64,000 bases of DNA from Paludibacteraceae bacterium (GCA_017527905.1 JAFXPK010000022.1:1-64000), one strand, 5' to 3'; positions 37,461 through 46,721 are shown, numbered from the stretch's first letter. The notes: a model not told the origin generated them from the sequence alone. Numbers and translations: made by a program.

Positions 37461-38714
37461 ATGAAAAAAATTTGTGTCGCACTTGGCGTGCTATTTATGG
37501 CTATCGCCTCCGCATATGCGGACGAAAACGAGTTGGTGAAGACGGCCACGTCTATCTCAACCAAGTCGAGCGGAGAAATCTCCACGGATTCCATCTACTG
37601 GACCTTCCCCGGTTCTGTCGGTCTGAATGTCAACCAAGCCTACTTCAGCGAATACAGCATGGAAGGCACAGGTCTCAGCGTATCATCTGACGCGTTCGCG
37701 AACCTGAACGCCAACTACAAGAAAAACAGGGTGAAATGGGACAATAATCTTTCCGCAAAGTATGGATTCCTATTCTCCAACCAATTCACCACTGATTCAC
37801 TCCGCAAGAACATGGATGAACTTGGACTTTCTTCTAAGTTCGGATACAAGATGGCTCAATATTGGTATGCATCAGCATTGGCAAGCTTAGAGACTCAATT
37901 CACCAATGGATATAAATACGAGCCTCTCCCTAATGGAACTGACACGGCCATATTAAATTCAAGTTTCTTCGCTCCAGGCTACGTGAAAGTATCATTGGGT
38001 TTTGATTATGTGCCGAATAAGTACATCAGCCTTTTCATGTCCCCTTTGACCACTCGTTTCACCATTTGTAGGTTGAACGAATTGGCTCAAAACTATGGTA
38101 TGGAACTGATTGAAGGGACAGCGAACGAATACAAGAAGTCTCGTAGTGAGTTGGGTGCATACGCCATCCTACGTTCTGACTTTGACATCACAAAAAACAT
38201 TCACTTCTTTAGCTCATTAGAGGCATTCTATGCATACAACAAAGCCGTGTCCACCCACACCCACGGATATGTCGAAAATTGGTTCGGGAAAATATACAAC
38301 TCAATATGTGATCAACGTGACGACATCAATAATGTAAGGGGCATTTTACAAAACCTCCATAAAGAGGATTATTCCAACGGGAAAATGCCTGAAGATATGC
38401 GTGATTTAATTGTCAGCTTGTCGGATAAAGGAGAGTTGGATGATGAAGATATGGCGAAACTTCTTGACAGCAAGACATATGAAAGTTCCTATTCCGATGA
38501 TTTAGATATAAATAAATTCATCCATGGATGGTACTTCAAATGGAAATTGGAACTCATGGTGAAACTGACAAAATACATTAACGTCTCTTTCAGAACTCAG
38601 CTCAAATATGACAACGCTGAGATGAAGACGATTGATGGGAAACACTTCGGGTTGCCACATGCCGACATACAGTTCTGGGAGTCTACATCCCTTGGCATAG
38701 CATACAAATTTTAA
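37461..38714 (+). CDS. DUF3078 outer-membrane barrel-like protein
   Basis: A 417-residue exported protein. Signal peptide 1-20 (MKKICVALGVLFMAIASAYA). The body has alternating beta-strand patterns typical of the DUF3078 family: WTFPGSVGLNVNQAYFSEYS, NNLSAKYGFLFSNQF, and a final strand FWESTSLGIAYKF that ends in an aromatic residue, as outer-membrane barrels do. Residues about 267-347 form a charged helical insertion between late strands (HKEDYSNGKMPEDMRDLIVS and following), longer than loops elsewhere in the protein. The function is unknown. It follows lepA and precedes a terminator. Confidence 0.78.
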   Translation: MKKICVALGVLFMAIASAYADENELVKTATSISTKSSGEISTDSIYWTFPGSVGLNVNQAYFSEYSMEGTGLSVSSDAFANLNANYKKNRVKWDNNLSAKYGFLFSNQFTTDSLRKNMDELGLSSKFGYKMAQYWYASALASLETQFTNGYKYEPLPNGTDTAILNSSFFAPGYVKVSLGFDYVPNKYISLFMSPLTTRFTICRLNELAQNYGMELIEGTANEYKKSRSELGAYAILRSDFDITKNIHFFSSLEAFYAYNKAVSTHTHGYVENWFGKIYNSICDQRDDINNVRGILQNLHKEDYSNGKMPEDMRDLIVSLSDKGELDDEDMAKLLDSKTYESSYSDDLDINKFIHGWYFKWKLELMVKLTKYINVSFRTQLKYDNAEMKTIDGKHFGLPHADIQFWESTSLGIAYKF

Positions 38715-38737
38715 CGCACAATGTGATTTAACGGAAT

Positions 38738-38768
38738 AGGAGGCGGTCCGTAGGGGTCGCCTCCTTTC
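38738..38768 (+). terminator. Terminator of the lepA-DUF3078 unit
   Basis: AGGAGGCG (38738-38745) pairs with CGCCTCCT (38758-38765), followed by a short T-rich stretch. It lies 24 bases after the DUF3078 stop and 15 before the HAD gene. Confidence 0.8.
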
Positions 38769-38782
38769 TAATTGACGATGAA

Positions 38783-39490
38783 ATGGGCAGAAAATTAGAG
38801 GATATAGACTTGAAGGCTTTCCTTTTCGACATGGATGGTGTGTTGTACGACTCCATGCCGAACCATGCGAAGGCTTGGGTACATGCGTTCAAATCTCTTG
38901 GACTGGAATTCACGGATTATGACGTATATATGCGGGAAGGCATGACGGGCTCCTCCACCATCAGCGAGGTGTTCGCCTCGCAATTAGGAAGGTCGGCGAC
39001 GGAAGAGGAGTGCCAGCGCATCTACAAATTCAAGTCGCAATGCTTTGAGAATCTGCCTCAACCGCCTAAGATGAAGGACGTCGAGAAGGTTTTATCGGCT
39101 ATCCAAACGGCCCGAAAGGAGATCTTCCTGGTCACCGGTTCGGGTCAACTCTCCCTAATTGACAAACTAAACCACTCTTTCCCTGGCGTGTTCGCCAGAG
39201 AACGTATGGTGACCGCCTACGATGTGAAAAAAGGAAAACCTGACCCTGAGCCATACCTTATCGGACTAAAGAAGGGTGGATTGCGTCCTGATCAGGCTAT
39301 TGTAGTCGAGAACGCACCTTTGGGCGTACGCTCCGCATCCTCCGCAGGCATCTTCACTATTGCGGTGAATACGGGTATTTTACGTGATGAAGAACTCTTA
39401 AAAAACGGGGCAGACTTGCTCTATCACAGCATGGAGGAACTATACTTGGACCTGCCCCGCATCCTTGGGGTAACCAAAAACCTCCGTTAA
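38783..39490 (+). CDS. HAD-superfamily phosphatase (beta-phosphoglucomutase-like)
   Basis: A 235-residue HAD hydrolase of the IA subclass. Motif I is FLFDMDGVLYDSMPNHAKAW with nucleophile Asp and acid Asp two residues on; a helical cap follows (about 25-90); motif II is FLVTGSGQ, motif III is the Lys of KKGKPDPEPYL, and motif IV is VVENAPLGVRSA. It removes phosphate from, or isomerises, a small phosphorylated sugar; the exact substrate is not visible. Its last 51 bases overlap the 3' end of the convergent ABC ATPase gene. Confidence 0.9.
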   Translation: MGRKLEDIDLKAFLFDMDGVLYDSMPNHAKAWVHAFKSLGLEFTDYDVYMREGMTGSSTISEVFASQLGRSATEEECQRIYKFKSQCFENLPQPPKMKDVEKVLSAIQTARKEIFLVTGSGQLSLIDKLNHSFPGVFARERMVTAYDVKKGKPDPEPYLIGLKKGGLRPDQAIVVENAPLGVRSASSAGIFTIAVNTGILRDEELLKNGADLLYHSMEELYLDLPRILGVTKNLR

Positions 39491-40198
39491 CACATCGGAG
39501 GCTCCTATCGCCTCCGCATCTCCCTGCACGATTCCATCGCTCATCACCCACATCTGGTCCGCATAACGCAAGGCCAAATCGATTTCGTGGGTAGAGATGA
39601 GTATGCTCTTCCCAGACTGACTCAACTGCTTCAGGATGGCGAAAATCTCTATTCTGTTCCTATAATCCAAAAAGGATGTGGGCTCGTCCAATAAGATGAG
39701 GGGCGTGTCTTGCGCCAACGCTCTCGCGATCCATACACGCTGTCTCTCCCCGTCCGACATCTCCGACAACCTTCTATCTGCCAGATGGCTGATTTTCACC
39801 ATGGATAGGGCATTTTTCACAATTTCCTCGTTCCTCTCATCCAACGTGCCCACCCAATTGGAATAGGCGTATCTTCCGATGGAAACGACCTCTCTGACCG
39901 TCAATCTGCTGGTATCCACATTATTCGTGACGACGATGCTCACATACTCCGCCCTTTTCTCGATGGATAGGGAAAAAAGTTCCGTTCCCGCCAAGGAAAC
40001 CGTTCCCGCAAGGGGTTTGAGCAAACCACACAATGTCCGAAGCAGGGTGGACTTCCCCACTCCATTCGGTCCGACAAGGGCGGTGAACGAACCTCGCCTC
40101 AACTGTAGGTTCAGGTTCGACTGCAATGTCCGCACTGCGTTTCCACCGACCTTATAACCCACAGATAGGTCGCTGGTCAGAAGAATCGGTTCATTCAT
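39440..40198 (-). CDS. FecE/BtuD-type ABC transporter ATPase
   Basis: A 252-residue ATPase. Walker A GPNGVGKST, Q-loop region, signature MSDGERQRVWIARAL, Walker B LILLDEPTSFLD, H-loop STHEIDLAL. The sequence matches ATPases of chelate importers. No permease or binding protein is next to it; the only such pair in the window is at 5275-7428, with no ATPase of its own, so the two probably form one transporter. The ATG at 40198 overlaps the stop of the MBL gene by 8 bases, so it is translated as part of the rsmG-pcm-MBL transcript; a further upstream in-frame start lies inside the MBL gene and is less likely. Confidence 0.93.
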   Translation of the reverse strand: MNEPILLTSDLSVGYKVGGNAVRTLQSNLNLQLRRGSFTALVGPNGVGKSTLLRTLCGLLKPLAGTVSLAGTELFSLSIEKRAEYVSIVVTNNVDTSRLTVREVVSIGRYAYSNWVGTLDERNEEIVKNALSMVKISHLADRRLSEMSDGERQRVWIARALAQDTPLILLDEPTSFLDYRNRIEIFAILKQLSQSGKSILISTHEIDLALRYADQMWVMSDGIVQGDAEAIGASDVLTEVFGYPKDAGQVQV

Positions 40199-40832
40199 GG
40201 ATATATGGATTATTGGCTTTTTCAAACCCGATGGTGGTCTTCGGACCATGTCCGGGCAAAACGGTCGTATCCACCGGCAAAACCATCAGTTTCTCCGTAA
40301 GGGAACGGATCAGTTCAGGACCATTGCCCCGCTCCAAATCGGTTCTGCCGATGCTGCCCATGAAGAGGGAATCTCCGCTGAAAAGGAGCTTTTCCTTCGG
40401 CGCATAGAAACATATACCTCCAGGGGAATGTCCCGGCGTATGGATCACATGGAGCTCCGAATCGCCTAGTTTTATGACGTCACCGTCACTCAAATAAGAC
40501 TTGAGCGGCACGCACTTCAACTCCTCGTCGATGCCGAACTTCCTCCCGTACGTGGGGAAGATGTCCAAGAAGAACTCGTCCGACGCATGCGCCTCGGGCT
40601 GAATACCGAATCCATCGAACAAAACCTGACATCCGAAGATATGGTCCAAGTGCAAGTGTGTCTGAATGATACGAGTCAATTTCAGCCCATTTGACCGAAT
40701 ATATCCGACCAACCGTTCCTGCTCCTCCTCGAAGAAACAGCCAGGGTCGATGATGATGCAATTCTTCTCCTCATCGGTCAACACGTACGTGTTCTCCTGG
40801 AACATATTGAATATAAACTGTTTGACCTCCAT
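40191..40832 (-). CDS. MBL-fold metallo-hydrolase (glyoxalase II-like)
   Basis: A 213-residue metallo-beta-lactamase-fold enzyme. It has the metal-binding THLHLDH motif (HxHxDH) near residue 60, HTPGHSPGGICFY near 130, a metal Asp in FSGDSLF and a late His in VLPGHGPKT. Such short proteins are often thioesterases or persulfide/hydroxyacylglutathione hydrolases. The start MEVKQFIFNMFQENTYVL is at 40832, 14 bases after pcm; an extended start at 40883 would lie inside pcm and is rejected. Confidence 0.92.
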   Translation of the reverse strand: MEVKQFIFNMFQENTYVLTDEEKNCIIIDPGCFFEEEQERLVGYIRSNGLKLTRIIQTHLHLDHIFGCQVLFDGFGIQPEAHASDEFFLDIFPTYGRKFGIDEELKCVPLKSYLSDGDVIKLGDSELHVIHTPGHSPGGICFYAPKEKLLFSGDSLFMGSIGRTDLERGNGPELIRSLTEKLMVLPVDTTVLPGHGPKTTIGFEKANNPYIHE

Positions 40833-40846
40833 ATGATCTTTTTTAC

Positions 40847-41488
40847 TTACATGATTCCTTTTAGCATGGGGACGAAAGCGCACGTTCCGAAATCCTCCTT
40901 GTTGAAGTTCGTTTCAGAGACACGGGCAAGCCGAACCATTCTGAGTCCGCTCTTCTCTTGCACAGGAATGACGATGGAACCGCCTATTTTACACTGCATC
41001 AACAAACTCTGCGGTATCTCCGACGCACCAGCGGTAACGATGATTTTATCAAATGGGGCATGCTCTCTCCATCCCTCATAGCCATCCCCATATTTGCATT
41101 GCACCCTATAATTCAAACTGGCAAGTCTTTTTTGGGCGCTCTCCGACAACTCCCTTATTCGTTCCACCGAATAGACGGACGCACCGCAACAAGCCAAAAC
41201 AGCGGATTGGTAACCCGAGCCAGTGCCGATCTCCAAGACCTTCTCCCCCTCTTGCGGGTTCAACAATTCAGTCTGGTATGCCACTGTCCACGGCTGCGAA
41301 ATGGTCTGGTCAGCCCCGATCGGATAGGCGTTATCGTTGTAGGCGAACGGTTCCAACGTGCTGCTCATGAAAAGATGGCGCGGAACGCTGGCTATCGCAT
41401 TCAACACCCTAGTGTCCTTTATCCCCTTGGCATATAGCTGTTCCGCCAGACGACGCCTTAACGTCGCATGTCTAGGTGTGTCATTCAT
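40847..41488 (-). CDS. pcm: Protein-L-isoaspartate O-methyltransferase
   Basis: A 213-residue SAM-dependent enzyme that repairs isoaspartyl residues in aged proteins. Motifs: VPRHLFM near residue 35, the SAM loop VLEIGTGSGYQSAVLA, and the post-motif KIIVTAGASEIPQSLL, all typical of Pcm. An ATG two codons upstream (41494) is also possible. It sits 9 bases or less after rsmG, within the same operon. Confidence 0.95.
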   Translation of the reverse strand: MNDTPRHATLRRRLAEQLYAKGIKDTRVLNAIASVPRHLFMSSTLEPFAYNDNAYPIGADQTISQPWTVAYQTELLNPQEGEKVLEIGTGSGYQSAVLACCGASVYSVERIRELSESAQKRLASLNYRVQCKYGDGYEGWREHAPFDKIIVTAGASEIPQSLLMQCKIGGSIVIPVQEKSGLRMVRLARVSETNFNKEDFGTCAFVPMLKGIM

Positions 41489-41497
41489 GATCATCTA

Positions 41498-42121
41498 TCA
41501 CAATGGTAAATAAACCGCCTTTTTCGTTTGGAAGAACTCTTCCGAGAAGAAATCCTTGATGTTAAAGAGTGAGGCGGAATTCCGGAAAGGACTCACCTCA
41601 TGCTCCAATTCACCGCCTTTCAGGCAGATCAATCCGTTGGGAAGGGCATTTTTCGGATTTTTATGCTCCACATTCTTGCGTGTCAACCGAACGAGGTCGC
41701 CCAAAGGCATGACCGCACGACTGACGATGAAATCGAACTTTCCCTTCTCATCCTCCACCCTCTCATGCGCAAAAGTGGTGTTGGTCAAGCCGATAGCGTT
41801 GGAAATCTCCGTCGCCACACGGATCTTTTTCCCGATGGAATCGACCAAATGGAACTGACAATTAGGATAATAGATCGCCAACGGAATGGCAGGGAACCCG
41901 CCACCCGTACCGACGTCCATGACGCTGGTGCCATCCTTGAACGATAGGATTTTAGGAATGGCCAGGGAATGCAGGACATGATGCTCGTAAAGATTCTCTA
42001 TGTCCTTGCGGGATATCACATTGATCTTACTGTTCCAATCGATATACAAATCGTATAGCGCGGCGAACTGTTCCTTCTGTTTGTCCGATAGATTCGGGAA
42101 ATATTTAAGGATAATATCCAT
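41498..42121 (-). CDS. rsmG: 16S rRNA (guanine527-N7)-methyltransferase
   Basis: A 207-residue RsmG/GidB. It opens with the family helix NLSDKQKEQFAALYDLYIDW, followed by NVISRKDIENLYEHHVLHSL, and has the SAM loop DVGTGGGFPAIPLAI. It methylates G527 in the 530 loop of 16S rRNA; loss gives low-level streptomycin resistance in other bacteria. First gene of rsmG-pcm-MBL-ATPase, from a near-perfect promoter. Confidence 0.97.
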   Translation of the reverse strand: MDIILKYFPNLSDKQKEQFAALYDLYIDWNSKINVISRKDIENLYEHHVLHSLAIPKILSFKDGTSVMDVGTGGGFPAIPLAIYYPNCQFHLVDSIGKKIRVATEISNAIGLTNTTFAHERVEDEKGKFDFIVSRAVMPLGDLVRLTRKNVEHKNPKNALPNGLICLKGGELEHEVSPFRNSASLFNIKDFFSEEFFQTKKAVYLPL

Positions 42122-42143
42122 CTCTCTTCTTTTTCTTTTTCCG

Positions 42144-42174
42144 CAAATTTAACGATAGTTCCTCTAACGGCAAA
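42144..42174 (-). promoter_or_regulatory. rsmG promoter (consensus)
   Basis: On the minus strand TTTG (42174-42171), 19 bases, TAAATTTG (42151-42144): exact agreement with the Bacteroidota sigma consensus. Transcription should begin near 42139. Confidence 0.8.
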
Positions 42175-42274
42175 ATCCGCGGAAGGGATAATAACGGCAG
42201 TCACACGGAAGCGGAGGAAGGAAAAATATTCACTTTTTCAAACAATACAAACAGGGTTTTCCCCGTATATTAGT

Positions 42275-42282
42275 TATATTTG
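42275..42282 (+). promoter_or_regulatory. -7 promoter element for the YqiA-like gene
   Basis: TATATTTG, exact consensus, 53 bases before the ATG at 42336. The -33 region is not convincing. Confidence 0.5.
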
Positions 42283-42335
42283 CATAATGCGAATTTTTTA
42301 AATAGTTCAACAAATCATAGAAATAACCGATTGTC

Positions 42336-42908
42336 ATGAATATACTTTTTTTGCATGGGATGGCTTCGAGCCACGAATCTGCCACAGCTGAGTTTATCCG
42401 TAAATACCTGCCGGAAGCGACTGTCTGGGTGCCGGACCTGTCCATCGACCCAGAAAAGGCTTTCCCTCAAATCGACCGTTTCTTGACGGAATACCAAGTG
42501 GACCTGATCATCGGACATAGCCTCGGCGGCTTCATGGCGCAGAAATACAGAGGACGTAAAAAGATATTGCTGAATCCTAGCCTCGGCATGACCTACATGT
42601 ACATGTTCCAAGGCGACAACAAATACAAGGAGGCCAGAGCCGACGGCAACCAAATATGGCACGTGGACAAGCGGATGTGCGACATCTACAAGGATATGGA
42701 GCGGAAACAATACGACGACCTGACACCCGAAGAGGATGCGCTGACCATCGGCATGTTCGGACGGAAGGACTTCATGACGCGCATGGCCGCCCATTGGTTC
42801 AAACAACACTACAGCAACCGAATCTTCATGCCGGGAGGACACTACCCGCCAGAAGAATCCATTCGGGATTATGTGGTACCGCAAATACGCTCTTTCCTGA
42901 ACGAATAA
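42336..42908 (+). CDS. YqiA/YcfP-like alpha/beta hydrolase
   Basis: A 190-residue small esterase-like protein. It starts MNILFLHGMASSHESATAEF (oxyanion HG motif) and has the nucleophile elbow IIGHSLGGFMAQ and a C-terminal GGHYPPEE with the catalytic His. The length and the LNPSLGM motif after the elbow match the YqiA family. The substrate is unknown. It is followed by the DUF2157 gene after 29 bases. Confidence 0.85.
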   Translation: MNILFLHGMASSHESATAEFIRKYLPEATVWVPDLSIDPEKAFPQIDRFLTEYQVDLIIGHSLGGFMAQKYRGRKKILLNPSLGMTYMYMFQGDNKYKEARADGNQIWHVDKRMCDIYKDMERKQYDDLTPEEDALTIGMFGRKDFMTRMAAHWFKQHYSNRIFMPGGHYPPEESIRDYVVPQIRSFLNE

Positions 42909-42937
42909 CGCACACAATTCTTTAAAACGCCAGATAC

Positions 42938-44239
42938 ATGAAGATAACCAATATCGACACCCAGGAGTTGCTGGACCACCACATCATCGACGAGGAGGTG
43001 GCCAACAATATCATCAACTATTACTTGGAGAAAGAGGGGAATAAGAAAAAATTCCTCACCAATACGACCTTGCCGCTGTGCATCGTCGCAGCCCTCTTTA
43101 TCATAACAGGCGTATGTTTTCTCCTATCGAAAAACTGGGAGTTCATTCCTCATGGGCTTCAAGTCGTCATTGGAATCCTACCGATAATCATTGGCTCAGC
43201 AGCTTGCTATTACGTGTTCCTGCACCAATATGAGAATCGGGCATTTAAGGAAGCGGCAGGCATCATATATTGCGTAGGTCTGGTCACGACCTATTGCATG
43301 ATTAACGTTATCTTTGACATCAAGATCGCCGGTGCAATTTCAATCTTCCTACTAGCGATATTAGCCTACCCCATTGTATTCCTTTTCAGATCAGTTATTG
43401 CCTCTTCGGTCATCATAGCAAGTTTATGTATCTCAACGCCAGAAATGATTAATAAGTATGATTATGTGACCGTTGCCCTATATCTCATCATCATATGCAT
43501 TGACGCAATATTTCTATATAAAACCTATTATAAGGAGAGGGATACTTTCCTTGTCAAATTCAGAACGGCGACCCTCCCATTAGTCCTTCTCTTCATAATT
43601 TCATGGGGACATATCATACTAACGTGCGAAAAAACTAACGACACGGACGAATTATTAATATTCGTATCCATTTTCGCCTCCGCATCCATATCCTACGCCC
43701 TGCACTCTTGGATCAGGCAATCCTCACGTATCCAAAGCAATGCCTCTTTCCTGAAAGCATCCGCATACATCGCCAATTTCATCACTCTTGCAATTTTCGC
43801 TTTCGACAGAACCGAATACGACACCGAAGATGGATTGACAATGTTCCCGACGATGGCCCTCATACAAATCCTCTTATTAGGTTTCTCCTTCTTCATGAAG
43901 TGGAAAAGAGGATTGAAAATCGAGTTGGACGAGTGGATCATGCTACCCCTGATTCCTCTTGTCTTAATTATACCTCATGCATACTTGACATATACTTTTC
44001 AAGTTCTAATAATCATTTACTTAGCTTACCTCACATTCTTTAGTATACGGACAATAGATGTGCTGAAACTGAATCTAGCCTTAGTGGGTTGGTACGCTTT
44101 CATGCTGATGACAATAGACCAATACAACCAATCAACGATCCTAATCGGAACACTCTCCATCGTTTGGGGTGTTGTCCTTATACTAATCAATCTATTCATC
44201 TCAAAGAGAAAGAGCCATGGACTTCAACAAAATAACTAG
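42938..44239 (+). CDS. DUF2157 family membrane protein
   Basis: A 433-residue polytopic protein. The first 45 residues are soluble and helical (LDHHIIDEEVANNIINYYLE), followed by about twelve hydrophobic helices starting at TTLPLCIVAALFIITGVCFL. A short cytoplasmic head before paired helices and FLLSKNWEFIP fits DUF2157. The function is unknown. Its last codons overlap the next gene by 23 bases, so translation of the two is probably coupled. Relatives usually sit next to a GDYxxLxY-domain gene; this one does not. Confidence 0.82.
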   Translation: MKITNIDTQELLDHHIIDEEVANNIINYYLEKEGNKKKFLTNTTLPLCIVAALFIITGVCFLLSKNWEFIPHGLQVVIGILPIIIGSAACYYVFLHQYENRAFKEAAGIIYCVGLVTTYCMINVIFDIKIAGAISIFLLAILAYPIVFLFRSVIASSVIIASLCISTPEMINKYDYVTVALYLIIICIDAIFLYKTYYKERDTFLVKFRTATLPLVLLFIISWGHIILTCEKTNDTDELLIFVSIFASASISYALHSWIRQSSRIQSNASFLKASAYIANFITLAIFAFDRTEYDTEDGLTMFPTMALIQILLLGFSFFMKWKRGLKIELDEWIMLPLIPLVLIIPHAYLTYTFQVLIIIYLAYLTFFSIRTIDVLKLNLALVGWYAFMLMTIDQYNQSTILIGTLSIVWGVVLILINLFISKRKSHGLQQNN

Positions 44240-45389
44240 GAAACAACTAATCCTCACGGCGCTCATCGTGCCAATCCTACTGGCTGTCATTTGGGCCATT
44301 CGGTGTCAGATCATATCCAGCAAGGAATATACCATTCAAAGGCCCATCGAGAAATGCAATATAGGCAAATACGATGATGATGGGGAACTATTGTATTTTC
44401 ATTTCAACAGCAAAAATTTCTCCAAGGAAGGGCACAAGATGTCCAATTATATTGCCTACGAGAAAGACTCTGATGGATTCTACTATCCGGACAACCGCAT
44501 AACTCCGCCGTTAAATAAGCCGTACAATAATAGCTATTGGGGCTATTGGAACAACAGATTTTATGTCGGACATGGACAGTCCTTGTGGATGTCATATTAT
44601 ATTAACAAAGCGATAAGGAACGGGCAATCCGTCTATGGCACCATACACATCAAAAATGGAAAGGATAAGTTTTTAGGATTTGTAATCGATGGGGATACAT
44701 GCTTGAACAATGAAGCCTGCTCGGACAAAATGGTTGAGTCCGCCCTAAACAATTATGCGGAAGTATTGGATAGTGTGGAAAACAATAACAGCAAAGCCAT
44801 CTCAAACTACTGCAACACAGCCATATGCGACCCGGAAAACTCGTTAATTTACGCATATGTGCTAAAAGAAAAATTTGAGAAACACCTTCCACCATGCTTA
44901 CAATACTTACTGAACAAGAAGAAAGACGATAGCGAATTCAGGGAAACACTGATTGCAAAGGCGAAGGGTTGGTATGAAAAATACAAGCAAAAAGACAAAT
45001 ACGGCAACCTTCAAAGCGCCATCCAACAACTCAAATCCACCTATCATTGGGTAAATCAAGAGAACTACAAAGAACTATACAAGATTTACAACAAGGAGAA
45101 TGAAGATACCATAGTCAAGGATGACGAGGCAAATACAGAAGAGGATTACGACATAGAGGTGGCGGAAGTGGTTGACTCCGTGGTAAATCTGGACGAAGCA
45201 ACCCTCGAGAGAAGGAGATATTTAGAAGACAAATATGCTCAAGCTGAAGAAAAGATTTGCGAGCTTGTCAACTTCAAGGGTAAGCCTGATCACGTGACCA
45301 TCACACTCATCGGATTCTGGACCCGAAGGTGGAACGATGGTTCAGCGGAAACAATATACAACGTTTTGAAGGACTTAAATTTGGAATAA
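44217..45389 (+). CDS. Unknown membrane-anchored protein paired with DUF2157
   Basis: A 390-residue protein with one N-terminal membrane helix (about 10-30, LILTALIVPILLAVIWAIRC), so the bulk is probably periplasmic. Positions 45-165 are beta-rich and aromatic (NNSYWGYWNNRFYVGHGQSL); the remainder is helical and charged, with an acidic stretch near 300 (DDEANTEEDYDIEVAE). I do not recognise the family. It takes the place of the GDYxxLxY partner that usually follows DUF2157 genes and might do the same job. It starts 23 bases inside the upstream gene. Confidence 0.7.
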   Translation: MDFNKITRKQLILTALIVPILLAVIWAIRCQIISSKEYTIQRPIEKCNIGKYDDDGELLYFHFNSKNFSKEGHKMSNYIAYEKDSDGFYYPDNRITPPLNKPYNNSYWGYWNNRFYVGHGQSLWMSYYINKAIRNGQSVYGTIHIKNGKDKFLGFVIDGDTCLNNEACSDKMVESALNNYAEVLDSVENNNSKAISNYCNTAICDPENSLIYAYVLKEKFEKHLPPCLQYLLNKKKDDSEFRETLIAKAKGWYEKYKQKDKYGNLQSAIQQLKSTYHWVNQENYKELYKIYNKENEDTIVKDDEANTEEDYDIEVAEVVDSVVNLDEATLERRRYLEDKYAQAEEKICELVNFKGKPDHVTITLIGFWTRRWNDGSAETIYNVLKDLNLE

Positions 45390-45402
45390 TCCCCCATTTT
45401 TC

Positions 45403-45422
45403 TTATCTTCATAGAAAGATAA
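45403..45422. other. Small inverted repeat before the MgtC-like gene
   Basis: TTATCTT (45403-45409) pairs with AAGATAA (45416-45422), six-base loop, 13 bases before the ATG at 45435. It could be a weak operator or RNA hairpin; an AAGATTTG just after it resembles a -7 box with one mismatch. Confidence 0.3.
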
Positions 45423-45434
45423 AAGATTTGAGAT

Positions 45435-46721
45435 ATGGAGACCAACGATATTTTGTCATCGGATTTGTTGAAATTTGTCTTAGTCACGCTAATGTCATTG
45501 GTTATCGGACTATCACAAAGGAAGTTATACCTGAAGGAAGAGGATTCCAAACATGCGTTCGGTGCGGACCGTACCTTCACGCTGATCGGTATATTGGGTT
45601 ACATCCTCTACGTGGCGGGGAGCGGGAGCATCGTGCCTTTCCTCTGCGGAGGCGTCACCCTCACCCTATTGTTCGTCGCCTACTACATCCATAAGATCTT
45701 CGTGCAGAAGTCCTACGGCATCACCTCCATCGTGATTGCCCTGATCACCTACTGCCTGGCGCCAGTCGTCTGCGAGAAAGACCCGTGGATGGCCATTCTG
45801 GTCGTCGTGGCGGTCCTGATCCTCACCGAGATGAAGGACAAGTTCATACAGTTCACCAAGTCGATGAACGACGAGGAATTCATCAACCTCGCCAAGTTCA
45901 TGATCATCGCCGGAGTGGTATTACCCATGTTGCCGAAGACCGAACTGATAGAAGGCTCAGGGCTCACCCCTTACAGCATTTGGCTCGCCACCGTGGTCAT
46001 CTCCGGTATCTCCTACGCCAGCTATCTGGTGAAGAAATACGTGTTCAAGGACGGAGGCGTCATCATCACAGGCATATTGGGCGGCATCTACAGCAGTACG
46101 GCGACCTGCATCATCCTAGGCAAGAAGGCGAAAGATAAAAACGGAGACCTCTCGGAGTACGTCGCCGCCATCTTCTGCTCCATCGCGATGATGTACTTCA
46201 GGATCCTAATCCTTTTGGGCATCTTCAACTTCGAACTAATGCTGCAATACTGGTACCTGTTCGCCATCATGATTGTCACGTTCGCCTTGGTAGCCCTCTA
46301 TTTCTACACGAGGAAGCGCCGCAACCAATCTGTTGTACAGGAGTCCCAGGCGTTGGAGATCGAGGAAGAGAAGAACCCGCTGGAATTCAAGGTGGCACTA
46401 CTTTTCGCCGTGCTTTTCGTCGCCTTCACGATCATCACGCACTATGCGTTGATCTATTTCGGAGACAGCGGATTGCGCATCCTCTCCGTGATCGTCGGCG
46501 TAACGGACATCAACCCGTTCATCATCAACCTCTTCCAGACGCAACACGCCGTCGCAGGCTCCCTGCTGATTCTCGCCACATTCCAAGCGATGATCAGCAA
46601 CAGCTTCGTCAACATGATCTATGGCGTCGCCTTCTCGGGAAAGAAGCTGCTGAAGGACCTCGCCTTAGGCGCCAGCGTGATCTGCGCGGTGAATATCCTG
46701 ATATTGGTGATCTTTTTATAA
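45435..46721 (+). CDS. MgtC/SapB and DUF4010 family membrane protein
   Basis: A 428-residue inner-membrane protein with about 11-12 hydrophobic segments. The N-terminal part (about 10-140) is MgtC/SapB-like, with LMSLVIGLSQRKLY and HAFGADRTFTLIGILGYIL. The C-terminal part matches DUF4010, with KDGGVIITGILGGIYSSTAT and DINPFIINL. MgtC proteins help survival in low Mg2+ or in phagocytes; the long DUF4010 version is of unknown role. It is followed by a bidirectional terminator shared with rho. Confidence 0.88.
   Translation: METNDILSSDLLKFVLVTLMSLVIGLSQRKLYLKEEDSKHAFGADRTFTLIGILGYILYVAGSGSIVPFLCGGVTLTLLFVAYYIHKIFVQKSYGITSIVIALITYCLAPVVCEKDPWMAILVVVAVLILTEMKDKFIQFTKSMNDEEFINLAKFMIIAGVVLPMLPKTELIEGSGLTPYSIWLATVVISGISYASYLVKKYVFKDGGVIITGILGGIYSSTATCIILGKKAKDKNGDLSEYVAAIFCSIAMMYFRILILLGIFNFELMLQYWYLFAIMIVTFALVALYFYTRKRRNQSVVQESQALEIEEEKNPLEFKVALLFAVLFVAFTIITHYALIYFGDSGLRILSVIVGVTDINPFIINLFQTQHAVAGSLLILATFQAMISNSFVNMIYGVAFSGKKLLKDLALGASVICAVNILILVIFL

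Noticed and set aside
40199..40249. Upstream in-frame start of the ABC ATPase
   Set aside because: It lies within the MBL gene; the ATG at 40198 gives the normal family N-terminus and an 8-base coupled overlap.
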